Positions 1 to 13,529 are shown, counted from the first letter of the stretch. The stretch: 64,000 bases of DNA from Angiostrongylus vasorum (GCA_018806985.1 JADANN010000458.1:1-64000), one strand, 5' to 3'. Numbers and translations are program-made. The notes: a model not told the origin generated them from the letters alone.

Positions 1-364
1 GAGCCGCAGACCTCTGTTTACGAGACAGACGCTCTGCCACTGAGCTACAGAGGCCTTACTGACGAGTTCGCCAAAATTCTTTGAGAATGCCTGTCTTTTT
101 CACCTTGACGGGATTCAAAAACATTGCCCAAATTAGATCCTTTGACCGTTTTCAAAGCCGTTTGCGTAAAGAGTTGCCTCCGTGCAGTATTGAACCGCAG
201 ACCTTCTGTTTACGAGACAGACGCTCTGCCACTGAGCTACAGAGGCCTTACTGACGAGTTCGCCAAAATTCTTTGAGAATGCCTGTCTTTTCACCTTGAC
301 GGGATTCAAAACATTGCCCAAATTAGATCCTTTGACCGTTTTCAAAGCCGTTTGCGTAAAGAGT

Positions 365-436
365 TGCCTCCGTGCAGTATTGAACCGCAGACCTTCTGTT
401 TACGATGCCGACGCTCTGACACTGAGCTGCAGAGGC
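365..436 (-). pseudogene. tRNA-Thr relic, broken anticodon stem
   Basis: The anticodon arm reads TCGGC-ATCGTAA-ACAGA with two mismatches, the D loop loses its GG, and position 8 is C. The same variant occurs at 2079, 3431, 8072, 11563, 19442 and 21723, usually followed by a spacer with GCCGAAATTCC, so it marks a repeated block rather than independent decay. Confidence 0.75.
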
Positions 437-556
437 CTCACTGACGAGTTCGCCGAAATTCCTTGAGAATTCCTGTCTTTTTCACCTTGACGGCTTTCAA
501 AAGCATTCTCAAAATTATTTCATTTGACCGTTTTTAAAGCCGTTTGCGTAAAGAGT

Positions 557-629
557 TGCCTCCGTGCAGTATTGAACCGCAGACCTTCTGTTTACGATGA
601 CAGACGCTCTGCCACTGAGCTACAAAGGC
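557..629 (-). pseudogene. tRNA-Thr relic with 8-nt anticodon loop
   Basis: One extra base gives stem TCTGT/ACAGA around the eight-base loop CATCGTAA. Copies at 11755, 13842 and 17516 have the same loop plus a stem mismatch. The T arm is the weak class B form and only TTT follows. It could be a non-functional relic or an assembly indel; an eight-base loop resembles known +1 frameshift suppressors, but no functional claim is made. Confidence 0.6.
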
Positions 630-3042
630 CTCACTGATGAGTTCGCCAAAATTCTTCGAGAATTCCTGTCTTTTCACCTTGACGGCTTTCAAAAACTTTG
701 CCCCACTTTGGCCGTTTTTCAAAGCCGTTTGCGTAAAAGAGTTGCCCTCCCTTGCGGGATTGAACCGCAGACCTTCTGTTTACGAGACAGACGCTCTGCC
801 ACTGAGCTGCAGAGGCCTCACTGATGAGTTCGTCAAAATTCTTCGAGAATTCCTGTCTTTTCACCTTGACGGCTTTCAAAACATTGCCCAAATTAGATCC
901 TTTGACCGTTTTCAAAGCCGTTTGCGCAAAGAGTTGCCTCCGTGCAGTATTGAACCGCAGACCTTCTGTTTACGAGACGGAGGCTCTGACACAGAGCTAC
1001 AAAGGCCTCACTGATGAGTTCGCCAAAATTCTTTCGAGAATTCCTGTCTTTTCACCTTGACGGCTTTCAAAAACTTTGCCCACTTTGGCCGTTTTCAAAG
1101 CCGTTTGCGTAAAAGAGTTGCCTCCCTGCGGGATTGAACCGCAGACCTTCTGTTTACGAGACAAACGCTCTGCCACTGAGCTGCAGAGGCCTCACTGACG
1201 AGTTCGCCGAAATTCTTTCAGAATGCCTGTCTTTTCACCTTGATAGGTGTCAAAACATTGCCCAAATTAGATCCTTTGACCGTTTTCAAAGCCGTTTGCG
1301 TAAAGAGTTGCCTCCGTGCAGTATTGAAACGCAGACCTTCTGTTTACGAGACAGACGATCTGCCACTGAACTGCAGAGGCCTCACTGATGAGTTCGTCAA
1401 AATTCTTCGAGAATTCCTGTCCTTTTTCACCTTGACGGCTTTCAAAAGCATTCTCAAAATTATTTCGTTTGACCGTTTTCAAAGCCGTTTGCGGAAAGAG
1501 TTGCCTCCGTGCAGTATTGAACCGCGGACCTTCTGTTTACGAGACGGACGCTCTGACACTAGCGCTACAAAGGCCTCACTGATGAGTTCGCCAAAATTCT
1601 TCGAGAATTCCTGTCTTTTTCACCTTGACGGCTTTCAAAAACACTTTTCGACTCCACTTTGGCCGTTTTCAAAGCCGTTTGCGTAAAAGAGTTGCCCTCC
1701 CTGCGGGATTGAACCGCAGACCTTCTGTTTACGAGACAGACGCTCTGCCACTGAGCTACAGAGGCCTTTACTGACGAGTTCGCCAAAATTCTTTGAGAAT
1801 GCCTGTCGTTTCACGTTGACTGGCCCTCAGCATTTTCCGAACTAGATCCTTTTACCGTTTTCAAAGCCGTTTGCGTAAAAGAGCTGCCTCCGTGCGGTAT
1901 TGAACCGCAGACCTTCTGTTTACGAGACGGACGCTCTGCCACTGAGCTACAGAGGCCTTACTGACGAGTTCGCCAAAATTCTTTGAGAATGCCTGTCTTT
2001 TCACCTTGACGGGCTTTCAAAAAGCATTGCCCAAAATTAGATCCTTTGACCGTTTTCAAAGCCGTTTGCGTAAAGAGTTGCCTCCGTGCAGTATTGAACC
2101 GCAGACCTTCTGTTTACGATGCCGACGCTCTGACACTGAGCTGCAGAGGCCTCACTGACGAGTTCGCCGAAATTCCTTGAGAATTCCTGTCTTTTTCACC
2201 TTGACGGCTTTCAAAAGCATTCTCAAAATTATTTCATTTGACCGTTTTTAAAGCCGTTTGCGTAAAGAGTTGCCTCCGTGCAGTATTGAACCGCAGAACT
2301 TCTGTTTACGAGACAGACGCTCTGCCACTGAGCTACAGAGGCCTCACTGATGAGTTCGCCAAAATTCTTCGAGAATTCCTGTCTTTTCACCTTGACGGCT
2401 TTCAAAACATTGCCCAAATTAGATCCTTTGACCGTTTTCAAAGCCGTTTGCGTAAAGAGTTGCCTCCGTGCAGTATTGAACCGCAGACCTTCTGTTTACG
2501 AGACAGACGCTCTGCCACTGAGCTGCAGAGGCCTCACTGACGAGTTCGCCAAAATTCTTTCGAGAATTCCTGTCTTTTCACCTTGACGGCTTTCAAAAGC
2601 ATTGCTCAAAATTATTTCATTTGACCGTTTTTCAAAGCCGTTTGCGTAAAGAGTTGCCTCCGTGCAGTATTGAACCGCAGACCTTCTGTTTACGAGACAG
2701 ACGCTCTGCCACTGAGCTACAAAGGCCTCACTGATGAGTTCGCCAAAATTCTTCGAGAATTCCTGTCTTTTTCACCTTGACGGCTTTCAAAAGCATTCTC
2801 AAAATTATTTCCTTTTGACCGTTTTTAAAGCCGTTTGCGTAAAGAGTTGCCTCCGTGCAGTATTGAACCGCAGAACTTCTGTTTACGAGACAGACGCTCT
2901 GCCACTGAGCTACAAAGGCCTCACTGATGAGTTCGCCAAAATTCTTCGAGAATTCCTGTCTTTTTCACCTTGACGGCTTTTCAAAAACATTGTCCCAAAT
3001 TAGATCCCTTTGACCGTTTTCAAAGCCGTTTGCGTAAAGAGT

Positions 3043-3114
3043 TGCCTCCGTGCGGGATTGAACCGCAGACCTTCTGTTTACGAGACAGACGCTCTGCCAC
3101 TGAGCTACAGAGGC
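3043..3114 (-). tRNA. tRNA-Thr(CGT), ideal body but only TTT downstream
   Basis: The tRNA body is identical to the ideal copies, including U8 and the B box GGTTCAATCCC. Downstream only three T residues occur before ACGC, so Pol III termination is probably weaker. It combines a class A body with a class B flank and may be a gene-conversion product. Confidence 0.85.
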
Positions 3115-4393
3115 CTCACTGACGAGTTCGCCAAAATTCTTTGAGAATGCCTGTCTTTTCACCTTGACGGGCTTTCAAAAGCATTGCTCAAAATTAGATC
3201 CTTTTGACCGTTTTTCAAAGCCGTTTGCGTAAAGAGTTGCCTCCGTGCAGTATTGAACCGCAGACCTTCTGTTTACGAGACAGACGCTCTGCCACTGAGC
3301 TACAGAGGCCTTACTGACGAGTTCGCCAAAATTCTTTGAGAATGCCTGTCTTTTTCACCTTGACGGGCTTTCAAAAACATTGCCCAAATTAGATCCTTTG
3401 ACCGTTTTCAAAGCCGTTTGCGTAAAGAGTTGCCTCCGTGCAGTATTGAACCGCAGACCTTCTGTTTACGATGCCGACGCTCTGACACTGAGCTGCAGAG
3501 GCCTCACTGACGAGTTCGCCGAAAATTCCTTCGAGAATTCCTGTCTTTTTCACCTTGACGGCTTTCAAAAGCATTCTCAAAATTATTTCATTTGACCGTT
3601 TTTAAAGCCGTTTGCGTAAAGAGTTGCCTCCGTGCAGTATTGAACCGCAGAACTTCTGTTTACGAGACAGACGCTCTGCCACTGAGCTACAGAGGCCTCA
3701 CTGATGAGTTCGCCAAAATTCTTCGAGAATTCCTGTCTTTTCACCTTGACGGCTTTCAAAAGCATTGCCCAAATTAGATCCTTTGACCGTTTTTCAAAGC
3801 CGTTTGCGTAAAGAGTTGCCTCCGTGCAGTATTGAACCGCAGACCTTCTGTTTACGAGACAGACGCTCTGCCACTGAGCTACAGAGGCCTCACTGATGAG
3901 TTCGCCAAAATTCTTTGAGAATTCCTGTCTTTTCACCTTGACGGCTTTCAAAAGCATTCTCAAAATTATTTCATTTGACCGTTTTTAAAGCCGTTTGCGT
4001 AAAGAGTTGCCTCCGTGCAGTATTGAACCGCAGACCTTCTGTTTACGAGACAGACGCTCTGCCACTGAGCTACAGAGGCCTCACTGATGAGTTCGCCAAA
4101 ATTCTTCGAGAATTCCTGTCTTTTCACCTTGACGGCTTTCAAAAGCATTCTCAAAATTATTTCATTTGACCGTTTTTAAAGCCGTTTGCGTAAAGAGTTG
4201 CCTCCGTGCAGTATTGAACCGCAGAACTTCTGTTTACGAGACAGACGCTCTGCCACTGAGCTACAGAGGCCTTACTGACGAGTTCGCCAAAATTCTTTGA
4301 GAATTCCTGTCTTTTCACCTTGACGGCTTTCAAAAAGCATTCTCAAAATTATTTCCCTTTGACCGTTTTTCAAAGCCGTTTGCGTAAAAGAGT

Positions 4394-4465
4394 TGCCTCC
4401 GTGCGGGATTGAACCGCAGACCTTCTGTTTACGAGACAGACGCTCTGCCACTGAGCTGCAGAGGC
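4394..4465 (-). tRNA. tRNA-Thr(CGT) with C8, TTTT terminator
   Basis: Stems, anticodon CGT and B box GGTTCAATCCC are intact, position 8 is C, and a TTTT run follows the gene. Confidence 0.75.
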
Positions 4466-6526
4466 CTCTACTGATGAGTTCGCCAAAATTCTTCGAGAAT
4501 TCCTGTCTTTTCACCTTGACGGGCTTTCAAAACATTGCCCAAATTAGATCCTTTGACCGTTTTCAAAGCCGTTTGCGTAAAGAGTTGCCTCCCGTGCGGT
4601 ATTGAACCGCAGACCTTCTGTTTACGAGACAGACGCTCTGCCACTGAGCTACAGAGGCCTCACTGACGAGTTCGCCAAAATTCTTTGAGAATGCCTGTCT
4701 GTTTCACCTTGACGGCTTTCAAAAGCATTCTCAAAATTATATCCTTTTGACCGTTTTTTCAAAGCCGTTTGCGTAAAGAGTTGCCTCCCGTGCAGTATTG
4801 AACCGCAGACCTTCTGTTTACGAGACAGACGCTCTGCCACTGAGCTACAGAGGCCTCTACTGATGAGTTCGCCAAAATTCTTCGAGAATTCCTGTCTTTT
4901 CACCTTGACGGCTTTCAAAAACATTGCCCAAATTAGATCCTTTGACCGTTTTTCAAAGCCGTTTGCGTAAAGAGTTGCCTCCGTGCAGGGATTGAACCGC
5001 AGACCTTCTGTTTACGAGACAGACGCTCTGCCACTGAGCTACAGAGGCCTTACTGACGAGTTCGCCAAAATTCTTTGAGAATGCCTGTCTTTTTCACCTT
5101 GACGGGATTCAAAACATTGCCCAAATTAGATCCTTTGACCGTTTTCAAAGCCGTTTGCGTAAAGAGTTGCCTCCGTGCAGTATTGAACCGCAGACCTTCT
5201 GTTTACGAGACAGACGCTCTGCCACTGAGCTACATAGGCCTTACTGACGAGTTCGCCAAAACTCTTTGAGAATGCCTGTCTTTTTCACCTTGACGGGATT
5301 CAAAACATTGCCCAAATTAGATCCTTTGACCGTTTTCAAAGCCGTTTGCGTAAAGAGTTGCCTCCGTGCAGTATTGAACCGCAGACCTTCTGTTTACGAT
5401 GCCAGACGCTCTGCCACTGAGCTGCAGAGGCCTCACTGACGAGTTCGCCAAAATTCTTTGAGAATTCCTGTCTTTTCACCTTGACGGCTTTCAAAAGCAT
5501 TGCCCAAAATTATTTCCTTTGACCGTTTTTAAAGCCGTTTGCGTAAAGAGTTGCCTCCGTGCAGTATTGAACCGCAGACCTTCTGTTTACGAGACAGACG
5601 CTCTGCCACTGAGCTACAGAGGCCTCACTGACGAGTTCGCCAAAATTCTTCGAGAATTCCTGTCTTTTTCACCTTGACGGCTTTCAAAAAGCATTCTCCA
5701 AAATTATTTCCCTTTGACCGTTTTTCAAAGCCGTTTGCGTAAAGAGTTGCCTCCGTGCAGTATTGAACCGCAGACCTTCTGTTTACGAGACAGACGCTCT
5801 GCCACTGAGCTACAGAGGCCTCACTGATGAGTTCGCCAAAATTCTTCGAGAATTCCTGTCTTTTCACCTTGACGGCTTTCAAAAAGCATTTGCCCAAATT
5901 AGATCCTTTGACCGTTTTTCAAAGCCGTTTGCGTAAAAGAGTTGCCTCCCGTGCGGGATTGAACCGCAGACCTTCTGTTTACGAGACAGACGCTCTGCCA
6001 CTGAGCTACAGAGGCCTTACTGACGAGTTCGCCAAAATTCTTTCGAGAATGCCTGTCTTTTTCACCTTGACGGGCTTTTCAAAAACATTGCCCAAATTAG
6101 ATCCTTTGACCGTTTTCAAAGCCGTTTGCGTAAAGAGTTGCCTCCGTGCAGTGATTGAACCGCAGACCTTCTGTTTACGAGACAGACGCTCTGCCACTGA
6201 GCTACAGAGGCCTTACTGACGAGTTCGCCAAAATTCTTTGAGAATGCCTGTCTTTTCACCTTGACGGGTTTCAAAACATTGTCCCAAATTAGATCCTTTG
6301 ACCGTTTTCAAAGCCGTTTGCGTAAAGAGTTGCCTCCGTGCAGTATTGAACCGCAGACCTTCTGTTTACGAGACAGACGCTCTGCCACTGAGCTACAGAG
6401 GCCTCACTGACGAGTTCGCCAAAATTCTTTGAGAATTCCTGTCTTTTCACCTTGACGGCTTTTCAAAAAGCATTTGCCCAAATTAGATCCTTTGACCGTT
6501 TTTCAAAGCCGTTTGCGTAAAAGAGT

Positions 6527-6598
6527 TGCCTCCGTGCGGTATTGAACCGCAGACCTTCTGTTTACGAGACAGACGCTCTGCCACTGAGCTGCAGAGGC
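6527..6598 (-). tRNA. tRNA-Thr(CGT), T-loop variant with C8
   Basis: The T arm reads TGCGG-TTCAATA-CCGCA, so the stem is perfect but the last loop base is A. Position 8 is C. A TTTT terminator is present. Confidence 0.7.
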
Positions 6599-9500
6599 CT
6601 CACTGACGAGTTCGCCAAAATTCTTTGAGAATGCCTGTCTTTTCACCTTGACGGCTTTCAAAACATTGCCCAAATTAGATCCTTTGACCGTTTTTCAAAG
6701 CCGTTTGCGTAAAGAGTTGCCTCCGTGCAGTATTGAACCGCAGACCTTCTGTTTACGAGACAGACGCTCTGCCACTGAGCTGCAGAGGCCTCACTGATGA
6801 GTTCGCCAAAATTCTTCGAGAATTCCTGTCTTTTCACCTTGACGGCTTTCAAAAGCATTCTCAAAATTAGTTTCCTTTGACCGTTTTTCAAAGCCGTTTG
6901 CGTAAAGAGTTGCCTCCGTGCAGTATTGAACCGCAGACCTTCTGTTTACGAGACAGACGCTCTGCCACTGAGCTACAAAGGCCTCACTGATGAGTTCGCC
7001 AAAATTCTTCGAGAATTCCTGTCTTTTTCACCTTGACGGCTTTCAAAAAGCATTCTCGAAAACTCATCCCTTTGACCGTTTTTCAAAGCCGTTTGCGTAA
7101 AAGAGTTGCCTCCGTGCAGTATTGAACCGCAGACCTTCTGTTTACGAGACAGACGCTCTGCCACTGAGCTACAGAGGCCTTACTGACGAGTTCGCCAAAA
7201 TTCTTTGAGAATGCCTGTCTTTTCACCTTGACGGGCTTTCAAAAACATTGCCCAAATTAGATCCTTTGACCGTTTTTCAAAGCCGTTTTGCGTAAAGAGT
7301 TGCCTCCGTGCAGTATTGAACCGCAGACCTTCTGTTTACGAGACAGACGCTCTGACACTGAGCTACAGAGGCCTCACTGACGAGTTCGCCAAAATTCTTT
7401 GAGAATGCCTGTCTTTTCACCTTGACGGCTTTCAAAAGCATTCTCAAAATTATTTCCTTTTGACCGTTTTTCAAAGCCGTTTGCGTAAAGAGTTGCCTCC
7501 GTGCAGTATTGAACCGCAGACCTTCTGTTTACGAGACAGACGCTCTGCCACTGAGCTACAGAGGCCTCACTGATGAGTTCGCCAAAATTCTTCGAGAATT
7601 CCTGTCTTTTTCACCTTGACGGCTTTCAAAAAGCATTTGCCCAAAATTAGATCCTTTGACCGTTTTTCAAAGCCGTTTGCGTAAAGAGTTGCCTCCGTGC
7701 AGTATTGAACCGCAGACCTTCTGTTTACGAGACAGACGCTCTGCCACTGAGCTACAGAGGCCTTACTGACGAGTTCGCCAAAATTCTTTGAGAATGCCTG
7801 TCTTTTCACCTTGACGGGATTCAAAACATTGCCCAAATTAGATCCTTTTGACCGTTTTTCAAAGCCGTTTGCGTAAAGAGTTGCCTCCGTGCAGTATTGA
7901 ACCGCAGACCTTCTGTTTACGAGACAGACGCTCTGCCACTGAGCTACAGAGGCCTTACTGACGAGTTCGCCAAAATTCTTTGAGAATGCCTGTCTTTTCA
8001 CCTTGACGGGATTCAAAACATTGCCCAAATTAGATCCTTTGACCGTTTTCAAAGCCGTTTGCGTAAAGAGTTGCCTCCGTGCAGTATTGAACCGCAGACC
8101 TTCTGTTTACGATGCCGACGCTCTGACACTGAGCTGCAGAGGCCTCACTGACGAGTTCGCCGAAATTCCTTTGAGAATTCCTGTCTTTTTCACCTTGACG
8201 GCTTTCAAAAGCATTCTCAAAATTATTTCATTTGACCGTTTTTAAAGCCGTTTGCGTAAAGAGTTGCCTCCGTGCAGTATTGAACCGCAGAACTTCTGTT
8301 TACGAGACAGACGCTCTGCCACTGAGCTACAAAGGCCTCACTGATGAGTTCGCCAAAATTCTTCGAGAATTCCTGTCTTTTTCACCTTGACGGCTTTCAA
8401 AAACATTTTGCTATCCCTTTGGCCGTTTTTCAAAGCCGTTTGCGTAAAAGAGTTGCCTCCGTGCAGGGATTGAACCGCAGACCTTCTGTTTACGAGACAG
8501 ACGCTCTGCCACTGAGCTGCAGAGGCCTCACTGACGAGTTCGCCAAAATTCTTTGAGAATTCCTGTCTTTTTCACCTTGACGGCTTTTCAAAACATTGCC
8601 CAAATTAGATCCTTTGACCGTTTTCAAAGCCGTTTGCGTAAAGAGTTGCCTCCGTGCAGTATTGAACCGCAGACCTTCTGTTTACGAGACAGACGCTCTG
8701 CCACTGAGCTACAGAGGCCTTACTGACGAGTTCGCCAAAATTCTTTGAGAATGCCTGTCTTTTCACCTTGACGGCTTTCAAAAAGCATTTTCCCAAACTA
8801 GATCCTTTTGACCGTTTTTCAAAGCCGTTTTGCGTAAAGAGTTGCCTCCCGTGCGGGATTGAACCGCAGACCTTCTGTTTACGAGACAGACGCTCTGCCA
8901 CTGAGCTGCAGAGGCCTCTACTGATGAGTTCGCCAAAATTCTTCGAGAATTCCTGTCTTTTTCACCTTGATAGGCTTTCAAAACATTGCCCAAATTAGAT
9001 CCTTTGACCGTTTTCAAAGCCGTTTGCGCAAAGAGTTGCCCTCCGTGCAGTATTGAACCGCAGACCTTCTGTTTACGAGACGGACGCTCTGACACTGAGC
9101 TACAGAGGCCTCACTGACGAGTTCGCCAAAATTCTTTGAGAATTCCTGTCTTTTTCACCTTGACGGCTTTCAAAAGCATTCTCCAAAATTATTTCCTTTT
9201 TGACCGTTTTTCAAAGCCGTTTGCGTAAAGAGTTGCCTCCGTGCAGTATTGAACCGCAGACCTTCTGTTTACGAGACAGACGCTCTGCCACTGAGCTGCA
9301 GAGGCCTCACTGACGAGTTCGCCAAAATTCTTTCGAGAATTCCTGTCTTTTCACCTTGACGGCTTTCAAAACATTGCCCAAATTAGATCCTTTGACCGTT
9401 TTCAAAGCCGTTTGCGTAAAAGAGTTGCCTCCCGTGCAGGATTGAACCGCAGACCTTCTGTTTACGAGACAGACGCTCTGCCACTGAGCTACAGAGGCCT

Positions 9501-9626
9501 TTACTGACGAGTTCGCCAAAATTCTTTGAGAATGCCTGTCTTTTCACCTTGACGGCTTTTCAAAAAGCATTTTTCCGAACTAGATCCTTTTGAGCCGTTT
9601 TTCAAAGCCGTTTTGCGTAAAAGAGT

Positions 9627-9698
9627 TGCCTCCGTGCGGGATTGAACCGCAGACCTTCTGTTTACGAGACAGACGCTCTGCCACTGAGCTACAGAGGC
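9627..9698 (-). tRNA. tRNA-Thr(CGT), ideal copy with TTTT terminator
   Basis: All four stems pair (acceptor with one G-U) with a seven-base anticodon loop CTCGTAA, U8 present, and no indels. The A box is TAGCTCAGTGG and the B box GGTTCAATCCC, both close to Pol III consensus. A TTTT tract follows eight bases after the acceptor stem on the transcribed sense, so internal promoter and terminator are both present. This is one of only two copies with every feature, hence a best candidate for a working gene. Confidence 0.92.
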
Positions 9699-10216
9699 CT
9701 CACTGACGAGTTCGCCAAAATTCTTTGAGAATGCCTGTCTTTTCACCTTGACGGCTTTCAAAAAGCATTGCTCAAAATTATATCCTTTTGACCGTTTTTA
9801 AAGCCGTTTGCGTAAAGAGTTGCCTCCGTGCAGTATTGAACCGCAGACCTTCTGTTTACGAGACAGACGCTCTGCCACTGAGCTACAGAGGCCTCACTGA
9901 TGAGTTCGCCAAAATTCTTCGAGAATTCCTGTCTTTTTCACCTTGACGGCTTTCAAAAAGCATTGCTCAAAATTAGATCCTTTTGACCGTTTTTCAAAGC
10001 CGTTTGCGTAAAGAGTTGCCTCCGTGCAGTATTGAACCGCAGACCTTCTGTTTACGAGACAGACGCTCTGCCACTGAGCTACAGAGGCCTCACTGACGAG
10101 TTCGCCAAAATTCTTTGAGAATGCCTGTCTTTTCACCTTGACGGCTTTTCAAAAAGCATTTTTTGTCCCAAACTAGATCCCTTTGACCGTTTTCAAAGCC
10201 GTTTGCGTAAAAGAGT

Positions 10217-10288
10217 TGCCTCCGTGCGGGATTGAACCGCAGACCTTCTGTTTACGAGACAGACGCTCTGCCACTGAGCTGCAGAGGC
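10217..10288 (-). tRNA. tRNA-Thr(CGT) with C8, TTTT terminator
   Basis: The body has ideal stems, anticodon CGT and a B box of GGTTCAATCCC, but position 8 is C instead of the near-universal U. This alters the U8-A14 tertiary contact and the first base of the A box. Copies at 4394, 14036, 22302 and 6527 share the change. Confidence 0.75.
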
Positions 10289-11177
10289 CTCACTGATGAG
10301 TTCGTCAAAATTCTTTCGAGAATTCCTGTCTTTTCACCTTGACGGGCTTTCAAAACATTGCCCAAATTAGATCCTTTGACCGTTTTCAAAGCCGTTTGCG
10401 CAAAGAGTTGCCTCCGTGCAGTATTGAACCGCAGACCTTCTGTTTACGAGACGGACGCTCTGACACTGAGCTACAAAGGCCTCACTGACGAGTTCGCCAA
10501 AATTCTTCGAGAATTCCTGTCTTTTCACCTTGACGGCTTTCAAAAACTTTGCCCAAAATTATCTTTGGCCGTTTTTCAAAGCCGTTTGCGTAAAAGAGTT
10601 GCCTCCCGTGCGGGTATTGAACCGCAGACCTTCTGTTTACGAGACAGACGCTCTGCCACTGAGCTACAGAGGCCTCACTGACGAGTTCGCCAAAATTCTT
10701 TGAGAATGCCTGTCTTTTCACCTTGACGGGCTTTCAAAACATTGCCCAAATTAGATCCTTTGACCGTTTTTCAAAGCCGTTTGCGTAAAGAGTTGCCTCC
10801 GTGCAGTATTGAACCGCAGACCTTCTGTTTACGAGACAGACGCTCTGCCACTGAGCTGCAGAGGCCTCACTGATGAGTTCGCCAAAATTCTTCGAGAATT
10901 CCTGTCTTTTTCACCTTGACGGCTTTCAAAAGCATTCTCAAAATTATTTCATTTGACCGTTTTTCAAAGCCGTTTGCGTAAAGAGTTGCCTCCCGTGCAG
11001 TATTGAACCGCAGACCTTCTGTTTACGAGACAGACGCTCTGCCACTGAGCTACAGAGGCCTCACTGATGAGTTCGCCAAAATTCTTCGAGAATTCCTGTC
11101 TTTTCACCTTGACGGCTTTCAACAAACTTTGCCCTAGATCCCTTTGGCCGTTTTCAAAGCCGTTTGCGTAAAAGAGT

Positions 11178-11249
11178 TGCCTCCGTGCGGGATTGAACCG
11201 CAGACCTTCTGTTTACGAGACAGACGCTCTGCCACTGAGCTACAGAGGC
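11178..11249 (-). tRNA. tRNA-Thr(CGT), ideal copy with TTTT terminator
   Basis: The 72 bases are identical to the copy at 9627-9698: every stem pairs, the anticodon is CGT, the B box is GGTTCAATCCC and TTTT follows. This is the second of the two fully consistent copies in the array. Confidence 0.92.
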
Positions 11250-11562
11250 CTTACTGACGAGTTCGCCAAAATTCTTTGAGAATGCACTGTCTTTTTCACC
11301 TTGACGGGCTTTCAAAAACATTGCCCAAATTAGATCCTTTTGACCGTTTTCAAAGCCGTTTGCGTAAAGAGTTGCCTCCGTGCAGTATTGAACCGCAGAC
11401 CTTCTGTTTACGAGACAGACGCTCTGCCACTGAGCTACAGAGGCCTTACTGACGAGTTCGCCAAAATTCTTTGAGAATGCCTGTCTTTTCACCTTGACGG
11501 GATTCAAAACATTGCCCAAATTAGATCCTTTGACCGTTTTCAAAGCCGTTTGCGTAAAGAGT

Positions 11563-13144
11563 TGCCTCCGTGCAGTATTGAACCGCAGACCTTCTGTTTA
11601 CGATGCCGACGCTCTGACACTGAGCTGCAGAGGCCTCACTGACGAGTTCGCCGAAATTCCTTGAGAATTCCTGTCTTTTTCACCTTGACGGCTTTCAAAA
11701 GCATTCTCAAAATTATTTCATTTGACCGTTTTTAAAGCCGTTTGCGTAAAGAGTTGCCTCCGTGCAGTATTGAACCGCAGACCTTCTGTTTACGATGACC
11801 GACGCTCTGCCACTGAGCTACAAAGGCCTCACTGATGAGTTCGCCAAAATTCTTCGAGAATTCCTGTCTTTTTCACCTTGACGGCTTTCAAAAACTTTGC
11901 CCCCTTTGGCCGTTTTCAAAGCCGTTTGCGTAAAAGAGTTGCCTCATTGCGGGATTGAACCGCAGACCTTCTGTTTACGAGACAGACGCTCTGCCACTGA
12001 GCTGCAGAGGCCTCACTGATGAGTTCGTCAAAATTCTTCGAGAATTCCTGTCTTTTCACCTTGACGGCTTTCAAAACATTGCCCAAATTAGATCCTTTGA
12101 CCGTTTTCAAAGCCGTTTGCGCAAAGAGTTGCCTCCGTGCAGTATTGAACCGCAGACCTTCTGTTTACGAGACGGAGGCTCTGACACAGAGCTACAAAGG
12201 CCTCACTGATGAGTTCGCCAAAATTCTTCGAGAATTCCTGTCTTTTCACCTTGACGGCTTTCAAAAACTTTGCCCACTTTGGCCGTTTTCAAAGCCGTTT
12301 GCGTAAAAGAGTTGCCTCCCTGCGGGATTGAACCGCAGACCTTCTGTTTACGAGACAAACGCTCTGCCACTGAGCTGCAGAGGCCTCACTGACGAGTTCG
12401 CCGAAATTCTTTCAGAATGCCTGTCTTTTCACCTTGATAGGTGTCAAAACATTGCCCAAATTAGATCCTTTGACCGTTTTCAAAGCCGTTTGCGTAAAGA
12501 GTTGCCTCCGTGCAGTATTGAAACGCAGACCTTCTGTTTACGAGACAGACGATCTGCCACTGAACTGCAGAGGCCTCACTGATGAGTTCGTCAAAATTCT
12601 TCGAGAATTCCCTGTCTTTTCACCTTGACGGCTTTCAAAAAGCATTCTCAAAATTATTTCGTTTGACCGTTTTCAAAGCCGTTTGCGGAAAGAGTTGCCT
12701 CCGTGCAGTATTGAACCGCGGACCTTCTGTTTACGAGACGGACGCTCTGACACAGCGCTACAAAGGCCTCACTGATGAGTTCGCCAAAATTCTTCGAGAA
12801 TTCCTGTCTTTTTCACCTTGACGGCTTTCAAAAACTTTGCCCACTTTGGCCGTTTTCAAAGCCGTTTGCGTAAAAGAGTTGCCTCCCTGCGGGATTGAAC
12901 CGCAGACCTTCTGTTTACGAGACAGACGCTCTGCCACTGAGCTACAGAGGCTTTACTGACGAGTTCGCCAAAATTCTTTGAGAATGCATGTTGTTTCACG
13001 TTGACTGCCCTTTAAAGCATTTTTTCGAACTAGATCCTTTTAGCATTTGCAAACCGTTTTGCGTAAAAGAGCTGCCTCCGTGTGGGATTGAACCGCAGAC
13101 CTTCTGTTTACGAGACGGACGCTCTGGCAATGAGCTACAGAGGC
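11563..13144. repeat. Higher-order block 2 of the tRNA array
   Basis: Units at 11563, 11755, 11940, 12130, 12313, 12503, 12696, 12880 and 13073 match block 1 in order. Offsets to block 3 are 7877-7879 throughout, so this is a recent duplication of ~1.6 kb. A more diverged relative follows at 14036-15266. Confidence 0.88.
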
Positions 13145-13457
13145 CTTACTGACGAGTTCGCCAAAATTCTTTGAGAATGCACTGTCTTTTTCACCTTGAC
13201 GGCTTTCAAAAGCATTCTCAAAAATTATTTCATTTGACCGTTTTTAAAGCCGTTTGCGTAAAGAGTTGCCTCCGTGCAGTATTGAACCGCAGACCTTCTG
13301 TTTACGAGACAGACGCTCTGCCACTGAGCTACAGAGGCCTCACTGACGAGTTCGCCAAAATTCTTTCGAGAATTCCTGTCTTTTCACCTTGACGGCTTTC
13401 AAAACATTTTCCACTAAATCCCTTTGGCCGTTTTCAAAGCCGTTTGCGTAAAAGAGT

Positions 13458-13529
13458 TGCCTCCGTGCAGGATTGAACCGCAGACCTTCTGTTTACGAGA
13501 CAGACGCTCTGCCACTGAGCTACAGAGGC
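13458..13529 (-). tRNA. tRNA-Thr(CGT), near-ideal copy
   Basis: It differs from the ideal body by one base in the T stem, giving a G-U instead of a G-C pair (TGCGG/CTGCA). The anticodon loop, U8 and the TTTT terminator are intact, so it is likely foldable and transcribable. Confidence 0.85.

Larger units (their letters stand above)
365..1956. repeat. Higher-order block 1 of the tRNA array
   Basis: Nine successive units (365, 557, 743, 935, 1119, 1309, 1502, 1693, 1885) carry the same ordered private variants as blocks 2 and 3: broken anticodon stem, eight-base loop, C8 copy, AGGCTCTGACACAGAG arm, ACAAAC arm, GATCTGCC arm and AGCGC arm. Offsets to block 2 fall from 11198 to 11187, so only a few small indels separate them. 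Confidence 0.85.
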
